In this document: positions 56,601 to 64,000 of the stretch, piece after piece
Layout of the letters: the number at the start of each line of letters is the position of its first letter
Position numbering within the stretch: position 1 is the stretch's first letter
Origin: Fonticula-like sp. SCN 57-25
Lineage: Eukaryota > Nucleariida > Rotosphaerida
Reading direction: 5' to 3'
Assembly (NCBI GenBank): GCA_001724245.1
Contig: MEDX01000006.1
Location: 1-64,000 of the forward strand
DNA length: 64,000 nt
The notes under the pieces: generated by a model
The model's input: only the letters and a program-made list of their open reading frames with translations
Database searches by the model: none
Told to the model about the DNA's origin: nothing
Program-made: the position numbers and the translations under genes

Positions 56601-59600
56601 TTACGAGTACGGATGGGCCTTTGAGATCTCGCCGAGGTAGGAGAGGACGTCGTCGTGCGAAAAGCCGACGAGTTCCTGCAGCGGCTGCGAGTAGCAGCGC
56701 ATAGCGAGGTCACCGAAATGCCTCACGCGGTCCATCAGCTCGTTCTGCACATGATGCCACACGACCTGAAACAGGCCCTCTTCCTGCGAAAAGTGCTTGG
56801 CAATCCCCTTGTACGCCAGCTCGAGCGTCTTTTTAAGCTACACGACGCACAGGCGCGCGTGAGTAAAAACAAAGACAAAGTCTTTTCAAATCGTACGTCT
56901 TTGCCTGCATTCTGGCCAACCGCCTTGCTCAGCGCCTGCTTATTGAACGCGAGCTGGAACGCCACTTCCTCGTCCTTTTTGGACACGAGCAGCCTGTCTA
57001 CCCCCTCAAAGAACTCTCCGAGCTTGCCCGCCGCACCCTTGGCCGACCACTGCACGTAGGCAGCAAGGTACTGGTCGTACAGCAGGCGCGCGTCCTTGAT
57101 AAAGGGCTCCAGACACGCCACCTTGAGGCCATGCAGGCTGCTGAACAGGTGGTGGCAATTTTCTGCAACCATAATGTTTGCGTTCCGCAGCTCCTTCTCG
57201 TCCAAGCCTGCCTTGTCCCACGTGGGCGTAGACACGGTCGGCGTCGGGGCGGTGCCCTTCATGTAGAGCGGCAGCGCGCGCAGGAGCGCCGCAGTGATGG
57301 TTGTGTACGCGTTCTCCACCAGCTCGCGCGCCTCGCTGTGCCCCTCGCTGCCGAGGAAGCTCTCCAGGCGATGCACCAGATGCTACCAGCGCCATAAGTG
57401 TCAGCCAAAACAAAAACAGGCAGCGAGCCGTACGGGAAACGTCTTGAAGGACGCCCACACGCCGCTGCGCTTCCTGAGCCCGCCGACGCGCGCTTCGGTG
57501 ATACTCGTCGTCTCGAGATGAACAAACCGCTCGAACGGCGGGATACACTTTGCCTTGACGAGCTGGTTCATCGTGGCACCCAGGAACGACGACGGCGAGC
57601 ATAGCGCGTGGCGGCCCAGTTCGTCCACGCACACGGAGAAGGCGACCGCAAGCCTGCACGGGACGGGTAAGAATGCGGCAACGCTACCAAAAAAGAGCAC
57701 TAAAACGCACGTTGGGTCCAGCTTGATGCTGCCGTCCATCAGCGCGCTCAGCTCCACAATCAGCGCCTCAAACAGGCTGCCCATCAGGGCCATCAAGTGG
57801 CCATTGATCTGCGTGCCGCCGGCTTCCGTGTCCTCGTGGTGGAAAAAGTCCACCAGAAGGCGGCGCTCACTCTCGGCGATGGGCAAAAGAGACTCAATCA
57901 GCGCACGAAAGGCCGCCGGCGCGGGTGGGAGGCGCTCTAGCGAGGAGGCAGACGCGCCAGTTCGATACATTACGTCAAAATCTATCGAGGAATTAGGAGA
58001 GTGAGAGCACAAATCAATACGCACCGCTGTCGGCCTTGGTGATGGCGCGCCGCTTGGCAATGGCAGATAGGGTTGTCGTCATCTGAGTCGCAAAGCCTAT
58101 ATTTGACCATTAGCGCCATTGCACGTAGCCAAACGCCCACGCACTGTATTCCGTCGTATCTTCCGACGTTCTCGAGAGCCTCGCAAAGTTCAGAATATCA
58201 ACCAGTTCCTTGACCTGTCGCTTGTAAATGCGGCTCATCTGCTTCACATAAAGCTACACAAAGCCATGAGTTTGCATGCACAAAAAACAGAATCGTATTG
58301 CTATCGAAATAGAGCACAGCACAAAACGCAACAACAGAGGATATAAAGCGTACATCTTGAATAGCCACGAGCATCTGTGGGTCCATTGCTTTCATCCACT
58401 CGGTGAGACTAGACATTGGCAACAGTCGATTATGGACCGTCACATCGTGCATGGTAACCTTGATCTTTTTAATCAGCGAATGGGTCGACGACGCGCCGAC
58501 AAACGTCATTGGGTCGCCGCCCTCGGCTAAGCCGCCCCCGCTCTCCTTGAGCACGCCCAGGCAGCTGTCCACCAGCATTTCTATCGTCGCCTCCAAGTGG
58601 TTCCGCAGGCGCACGCTAAAGAGGCGCCGGTACTCTCGGAACTCGTTCAGGCGCTCGGACACGGCCAGCATGTCCTCGAGCCCTTCCATGTCGGCCGAGA
58701 GCGCCTCCTGGAGCGCCTTGGCCGCCGTCGTCAGCTGCGCCAGCGAGCTGGGCGAGTTGAACGACAGCGTTGTTGACGTGAGACTCACAATATACTCGGG
58801 CGCCAGCGTCAACGCATTCTACCCGGTGGTCGGTCAGGCGTCGCAAGCAAGAATAGAATGCATACCAGCACACGCGTCAATTCCGCCATAAGCAGTCGCT
58901 GATTCGCCGCCTGACGCCGCATGTCAACGTGCTTGGACTCTATAGTTCCCATATCCACCGCGAGCGCCTACACGAACCGTGAGCCCAGTTCCAACCATCG
59001 TCAGTCTGCGCACCTGAAGCCGGTCCTGCATCGAGTGCAGAATGCCGTCCAGGGAGTCGAGGTGCCGCAGCGTCGCATCTGTCCCGTCCAGGGTGGCGTG
59101 AAGTTGCTGGTCCGACTGGACGAGCGCATACACATTCGCCTAGCAGAGGGTGTGAGCAGCCGACGGGCACGGGAAATAGCAAAGTACCGATTCGAGGCCG
59201 ATGAGCTCGGCGATGAGCCGCCTCTCCAGCGCAGCCGCGTCTGTGGCCTCCCAATCAACCTCTTGGAATGGCTTGGTGATCTCTGCCGAGAGGGCGCCGG
59301 TGCCGGTCTGGCCAGCCGCCATGGTCGATGCCGCGTCCTCGGCAAATGTCAGGTGCTGGTACCGATCTACAGGCAGCGCAATGAGCGACGCAGAGAGACA
59401 AGGCGCGGCGCACCTTCAAGCCGCGTCAAGTCTACCATTCTCACTTGCGGGGTCACATGCAACAAATTCCGTGACATGGATATAAGGGCCCAGAGGAACG
59501 CATCGCGCCGGGTGATCGAGTCGGTCGAGAAACGATGCGCATAGCGGTCGATGAGCAGGGTAAAGTAGTACCGCTTCTCGCGGCCACTGTCGCCGTCAAT

Positions 59601-59880
59601 GCGGGAAAGATCCTCCATCTTCCACACTTTATGGAGCTTGTAGCCTCCATGGAGTAGGATCTTGATTGTGACGATCCTCGGCTTGCCGTCACGCACTACA
59701 GTCGCTGAGCAAAAACAAGCGGTGATGAGGCTGCGTACACGCAATGCCGACGAGGCGGAGCTTTGTAGTACGCCGGGCCCGCTTCACAAGGTGCTCCATC
59801 ACCTTGACAACCACGGGGAGCGTCTCATTTGGCCCTAGGACTTGCTGCGCGATCGTCGCGCGCACCGCCGGCTCGTCCAT
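56601..59880 (-). CDS. EXOC1: SEC3/EXOC1, exocyst subunit
   Basis: Twelve exons join in frame to 899 aa (human 894). Exon starts are 59880, 59704, 59366, 59139, 58967, 58818, 58253, 58096, 57981, 57653, 57382 and 56837. The N-terminal PH-like lipid-binding domain is visible (KLRLVGIA, KPRIVTIKILLHGGYKLHKVW, RYYFTLLIDRYAHRF), as in yeast Sec3 where it binds PI(4,5)P2 and Rho GTPases. A coiled coil (DATLRHLDSLDGILHSMQDR) follows, then the helical CorEx rods. The C-terminus is highly characteristic: KKDEEVAFQLAFNKQALSKAV, SQEEGLFQVVWHHVQNELMD and FGDLAMRCY. The first intron is only 34 nt if the nearest CAG is used, or 43 nt with a later TAG; both keep frame. Confidence 0.92.
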
Positions 59881-59917
59881 CTCTGCCGCCTGTCTGCCGC
59901 CCTGGCTCCGTCAACTG

Positions 59918-59952
59918 GTTTGCAGTTTGCACCACACTTTTGCAGTTTGCAT
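59918..59952 (+). promoter_or_regulatory. Two GTTTGCAGTTTGCA-type motifs in a divergent promoter
   Basis: GGTTTGCAGTTTGCA (59918-59932) and TTTTGCAGTTTGCA (59938-59952) lie in tandem in the 187 bp between SEC3 (-) and the 60068 gene (+). The motif recurs near the starts of UTP13 and the SMCR8-like gene. Confidence 0.5.
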
Positions 59953-60067
59953 CGATTTCGATTGTTCGATTGTGCATGCATTGTTTGCACTTGCATACGA
60001 ATATTCAAAGCTTTGTTGTTTTTGACAGCCGTTTCGCCATTTTCGCAGCAATTCCGTGCGTCACGCC

Positions 60068-61237
60068 ATGGCACCGTGGGAGCGCTGGAGGGTGGCTGGA
60101 TATATAGCCAGCCATGTGTTCCAGGCATCGCAGATCGCATGCACCGTGCTTGCGGTCTACTATACAATGCAGGGGCCCGCGGGCGCCTTTTACGGCGGCA
60201 CGCCGCTCTACTTTGAGCTTGCAAGCAGTGCCGCCCCCACACTTGCAATGCCAGCGCAGCCTTGGCTTGACAATGCAACATGCGCAATCGTGCGTACCGA
60301 CGCGCCGCCAGCGGACGCGAACGCGTACTGCGCTGCTGCCGCCGATTCGTGCCTCGCCGGGATCTGCAACACGACGATGGCGGCCGGTGCTTCCTGGTCG
60401 GGCATATGGCAGGCCGAGAGTGCGCCATTGTTCTTGGCAAGCAATTTGCAGGGGACGTGTCGGATGCCGGCAGAGGGTCTGGACGGCTATGCTGCGCTGC
60501 TGACGATGAGCGCCCTTCCGGCGATCCTTTATGTCTACATCGGCCTGAGCGGGGCGGCATTTCTGCTCAGCGCGGTTTTCCGCAGGCGGCAAAAGGACGA
60601 CGGCAGCCGCTCAATGTTTTTATTTACCGTCGCGCTCATGATATCGGCCATGTCGTACACGCTGCTTGCGATGTGCCTGGCGGTCACCCTGCAGGCCGGG
60701 TGCGTCGAGTGCATGCGGCTCGCTGCGTGCCCGCCGGGCAGCCCGCTGACGTGCAACGCTGCGCTTCCGATGCCACTCGCGGTGGTCAGTCTTGCGCTGA
60801 CGGTCGTCGTTTCAGTGCACTGGCTCCTGTTCATGGTGTACGTGTACGAGATGGGCGGCTGCGGCGGCCGGGGCGTCCGCAGCAGCAACGCGTGCGCGCG
60901 GCGCAGTGCAGGCTGCTCGATATGTCTTTTGCTTCCGTGCACCGCAGTCGTGCTTCTTGGAAGTCCGTTTATGTTTTCGCTTTTGCTATCGACTCCCGAC
61001 AAGGCGGTCGTTTTCTTTGGCGTCATCGAAGAGCAAGCCTGGACGTCGCTCATGCTGGCCATTACACTGACAGGCACCATTTCGCAATCCCTAATCTTTT
61101 TCATTCCCATTTTCGCGCAGTTCATGTGCTGCTGCAGGTGTGCGCGGAGGCGGCAGGCGCGTGTGGGTGTGGAAAAGGGGTCGGGGTCCAAGATCGAGCT
61201 CGGATCGACAGACAATATCGAGGTCAATTCAAAGTAG
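60068..61237 (+). CDS. Predicted multi-pass membrane protein with Cys-rich loop, family unknown
   Basis: Single-exon frame of 389 aa. A first helix (SQIACTVLAVYYTM) precedes a ~100-residue extracellular-type loop with many Cys and N-glycosylation-like NAT/NTT sites (CNTTMAAG, CAAAADSCLAGIC). At least six further helices follow (LPAILYVYIGLSGAAFLLSAVF, MFLFTVALMISAMSYTLLAMC, LAVVSLALTVVVSVHWLLFMV, LLLPCTAVVLLGSPFMFSLLL). The end is a CCCRCARRR stop-transfer and a short acidic tail. A seven-helix layout is possible but I recognise no receptor or transporter motif. It shares a divergent promoter with SEC3. Confidence 0.7.
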   Translation: MAPWERWRVAGYIASHVFQASQIACTVLAVYYTMQGPAGAFYGGTPLYFELASSAAPTLAMPAQPWLDNATCAIVRTDAPPADANAYCAAAADSCLAGICNTTMAAGASWSGIWQAESAPLFLASNLQGTCRMPAEGLDGYAALLTMSALPAILYVYIGLSGAAFLLSAVFRRRQKDDGSRSMFLFTVALMISAMSYTLLAMCLAVTLQAGCVECMRLAACPPGSPLTCNAALPMPLAVVSLALTVVVSVHWLLFMVYVYEMGGCGGRGVRSSNACARRSAGCSICLLLPCTAVVLLGSPFMFSLLLSTPDKAVVFFGVIEEQAWTSLMLAITLTGTISQSLIFFIPIFAQFMCCCRCARRRQARVGVEKGSGSKIELGSTDNIEVNSK

Positions 61238-61332
61238 CGCGGCTGCTATCCAAATATTCATATATCCATATGTATACAGTACAAATATAAACACGAGCAA
61301 AAAGGCCCTCAAAAATGCAACAAAACCAATGC

Positions 61333-62096
61333 TTAGCCGCGCGGCCTCTCGCGCCTTTGCGTCCTCTTCCGTTCCTTTTCCTTCTTGAGCCTGTCCAATT
61401 CCTGCATCTCCTTCATCTTTTCCTTTTGCTTCGCCGACTCTTCCTTGGCACGCTCGCGCTGCGCCTTTTCGCGATCGTGTACGTCCTTTGCGTTCCGGTT
61501 CTCCATGAGGGCGGCATCCGCGCGCCCCGCCGCGGAGCGGTCCTTGACGCGCACCTCCATGGACCCGTCGGCGCCCTCGACCAGCTCGTCCATGTCGTAC
61601 GCGTACTTCATCAGAATCGCCTCGCGCTGCTTGCGCTCCTGCGACGTCAGCTGCGGAACGCTCCCGGGCGCACTGATGCCGTCCCGAATGCTGCCATACC
61701 CGTCGTCGTCCGCCGCCGGCGCGTTGTCTACCGCCAGCTGCTGCAGCGATGCAAGCACCTCCTTCTCCTTTTGGCGCGCTGTCTCAAGCGCCGCTTCACG
61801 TCGCTGCTGCTCCAGAGCGTCCGCCTCGGCCTCTGCGCGCGCAAGCTCCGCCATGATCTCGTCTACAACCTCGTCCATGGGGCGGCCGGCCACCTCCTCG
61901 AGGAATCCGCCGACGGCATCACGCTTGTCGTCCGCGTCGGTCGTCGTCTGAGAGCCGGGGTTAATGACGGCCAAGGCAACTGTCCAAAAGCGCGTACGTC
62001 AGAAAGGATACCGCTAATATACTCCTGGAACGCCTCGTCGGCGAGCCCGACCGACTGAAGCTTGCTCGCGAGCCACGCAGCGTCCACCTCGGCCAT
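61333..62096 (-). CDS. CCDC43: CCDC43-like coiled-coil protein
   Basis: Two exons (62096-61998, 61947-61333) give 237 aa, near the human 224. The N-terminal helix reads AAWLASKLQSVGLADEAFQEYISGIL, shown here as WLASKLQSVGL and EYISGIL, like the human SWLDGRLEALGV and YILGIL. The middle is Ala/Glu-rich (RQKEKEVLASLQQLA) with SQERKQREAILMKYAYDMDE. The C-terminus is the family hallmark, a charged helix ending KKEKERKRTQRRER. Function is poorly known. The gene faces DCAF4-like across only 74 bp. Confidence 0.87.
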
Positions 62097-62170
62097 CACC
62101 ACGGGAATAAGAGCAAATCAGAAAGGAATCAGCACCGATCAGTCACCATTTGGGCGGACGCGCAGCGGAA

Positions 62171-63781
62171 ATGGCGGGAAGGCCCGAGATGCCGGGGTTC
62201 GTGTACGACGCGGAGCGGAATAGATACTTTAAAATAGCGCGATCAAACAATGCTCCCCAACACCCGTACCGACTGGACAACTTTATGAAGCGCAGCGAGC
62301 CGCCACCGACCGTGTACCGCGATCCTCGGCCCCGCGACACCCTCTTTCGACTCCTCTACCGACGAGAGGCCGCGCAGCCAAGCGGCCGCGCGCCAAGGTA
62401 CGCGCATGCGCCGCATCGTATGTTGCTGACAATGTTAAATAGCCGACGCGATGCGGCGCGATGCGTATTGGCGCAGAGTGATCTCGTGTCGCAACTACAG
62501 CTGCGTGCGCCAGGCGTCGATTTCATAGAGGTACCGCCACTCTGTTGCCGCTGCCGCGCCTAACTCGTGCTGCCAGTATCACGAAGAGTCAAAGTACTTG
62601 TTTGTGAGCACAAAGCGAAGCGAGGAACGTCCGTTTGCGTACGGCCTGAGCCTTGTCGCACGCTGTACGCTAACTTGCCCCCAGCTGCTACACCCTTTCG
62701 AACGGCGAATCTCTTTTAACATCGGACCGCGCGCGATTTCGCGGTTTCCCTAACGTACGTAGCCTTTCATTGATAAACCAGAGCGCTTATAGCAGCTGTC
62801 CAGTATGGTTTCAAGTGTGTGTCATTTTCACCGATGCACGGAGCCAACTACTCCTGTGTCTGGGTCGGCATTCCAACGACAGAGGACATGATCGCGACAG
62901 TTTATGTACCGCCAGAAGGCGCCGCCAACGTGACCACAATGAAATTCCGAGGCGAGGCGACCTGTTGCCACTATGCGCCAGACAGCGACCAGGTTGCCGT
63001 GGGCGCGTCGTCGAGGGTGGTCACCTTCAACCACGGCCGCCCGTCCCTATTTCAGACCATCCCGACCGTCAAGAGCTACATCTACGCCGTGCGGTGGTCA
63101 ACAAGAGTGCGTCTGCTTTGTTATTGAGCGGTAGCTTACATTATGTGCGCGTGCACAGAGCACCGGCGTCCTTGCCGTGGCGTCCCGCGACGCCCACGTG
63201 CGACTTTTTGACCCGCGGGTGCCGCAGCGGCCGTCCGCAATGCGCAAGTTTCACTCTTCCGTCTGCGACGTCCGCTTTGTGGAAAAGGGGGGCGCCAGCG
63301 GGGTACTGGTGTCCACCATGGAGAACGGCGTACGTTCCTTTCTTTGTTGTGTACTTCTGGCTCACTCGCGCAGCTCCAATACTGCGACATGCGCAATATG
63401 GCGTCGCCCGTGCACGACTATGGCGGCCACGTTAACGATTTTGGCGTCTTTTCGATGGCCGTCGACAAGGACGCAAACTTTGTCGCCTTGGGTGCGTCAG
63501 AGCGCCATACGTCTCTATCACTAACGCATATAAAAGGTGGCTCCGACAACCGCGTGCGGCTGTGGGACATTGACAGCGGGCAGCTCGTCTTTTCGTCGCG
63601 GACGCAGACACATCCGGTCACCGGTGTCGCTTTCGCCACGCATCCTGGAGGGTGCGCTGCTGACAATAGCGCCGTGCGCGGCTAACGAAGCGATAGGGAA
63701 AGGCCGCTGCTGTTTGCCAGCACAGGGAACCGCGTTTTTGCTCTGCTGAACGTCGCCTTGGACGCGGAGGAGGAGGACTAG
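62171..63781 (+). CDS. DCAF4: DCAF4-like WD40 protein (CUL4-DDB1 substrate receptor family)
   Basis: Eight exons (62171-62397, 62443-62530, 62577-62664, 62793-63106, 63159-63329, 63374-63491, 63537-63651, 63697-63781) give 401 aa. The start carries the DCAF4 mark EMPGFVYDAERNRYFKI. WD blades follow: VSFSPMHGANYSCVWVG, GVLAVASRDAHVRLFD, HSSVCDVRFVE, YGGHVNDFG and GSDNRVRLWDIDSGQLV. It ends ALDAEEED. DCAF4 proteins are thought to dock substrates on CUL4-DDB1 ubiquitin ligase. The third intron (62665-62792, 128 nt) is tentative: it keeps frame and ordinary sites but is longer than usual, and a shorter internal exon cannot be ruled out. The intron before exon 7 ends AAG. Confidence 0.83.
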
Positions 63782-64000
63782 ACTTTCGGCCCGGTAATGT
63801 AAAGCATTGTATTGTATAGTATTTGTACAAGTAGTGTGGAAATTATAATACAACATGACATGCATCAGCAGTATTTACAATACGCCAAAATATGTGGTGA
63901 TCTTACGAGCTATAAAAACAATTCACGGTGGCAAAGCGTGCCATGCAAAATGCGCAATGAATAACCTGTCAAGCACCTTGCGGCGCAAACCAAGCACATA
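63782..64000. other. 3' flank of the DCAF4-like gene at the window edge
   Basis: AT-rich sequence with no coding signal. It may hold 3' UTRs of this gene and of a convergent neighbour outside the window. Confidence 0.4.

Overview
This is nuclear DNA of a eukaryote with a compact genome. Genes lie on both strands, often 70-300 bp apart. Nearly every gene is cut by short spliceosomal introns, mostly 43-65 nt. I assembled about 27 protein genes by joining exons across introns; in almost all of them every junction keeps frame and the total length is a multiple of three, which is strong internal support. Donors are mostly GTACGY or GTGCGY, and several acceptors read AAG. Gene content points to an opisthokont, possibly an early-diverging fungus or a unicellular relative. 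REC8 resembles the fission-yeast form and there is a D-arabinono-lactone-oxidase-like enzyme. Alongside these are genes better known from animals: an ASX-homology protein, SMCR8-like, ZRSR2/Urp, DCAF4, CCDC43, TMEM135, NIT1 and EPLIN-type LIM domains. I cannot name the species.

Layout. 1-167: 3' end of a low-complexity gene. 168-2975: gene-free, with two diverged repeat copies facing two inverted copies. 2976-10378: TMEM135 (-), MTO1 (-) and VPS39 (+). 10563-12227: TVP23 (-) and a small membrane protein (+). 12603-17374: a 1573-aa protein with zinc fingers, an ASX-homology domain and homopolymer runs. 17630-21841: ZRSR2-like (-), NUP54 (-) and prefoldin 3 (+). 22218-26405: SCP/CTDSP-like phosphatase (-), an unresolved stretch, then meiotic cohesin REC8 (+). 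26633-30557: condensin SMC4 (+). 30808-31160: two tRNA-Glu(CTC) genes in inverted orientation. 31615-37966: an FtsX/MacB-like permease and an acidic/basic coiled-coil protein. 38235-41917: a lactone oxidase and TTC4/CNS1. 42069-47405: UTP13 (-) and a membrane-anchored FN3 coiled-coil protein (+). 47555-52487: NIT1 (-), a repeat-rich two-LIM protein (-) and TRAPPC4 (+). 52640-61237: SMCR8-like (-), exocyst SEC3 (-) and an orphan membrane protein (+). 61333-63781: CCDC43 (-) and DCAF4-like (+).

The genes are mostly housekeeping. Membrane traffic is well represented (VPS39, TVP23, TRAPPC4, SEC3, SMCR8-like), with chromosome structure (SMC4, REC8), nuclear pore, ribosome biogenesis and splicing. 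I see no virus, CRISPR array or intact transposon. The items most worth a second look are the SMCR8-like DENN protein, the ASX-homology protein, the intron-rich FtsX-type permease, the tandem-repeat LIM protein, the unusual splice-site signals together with ZRSR2, and two short motifs shared between promoters.
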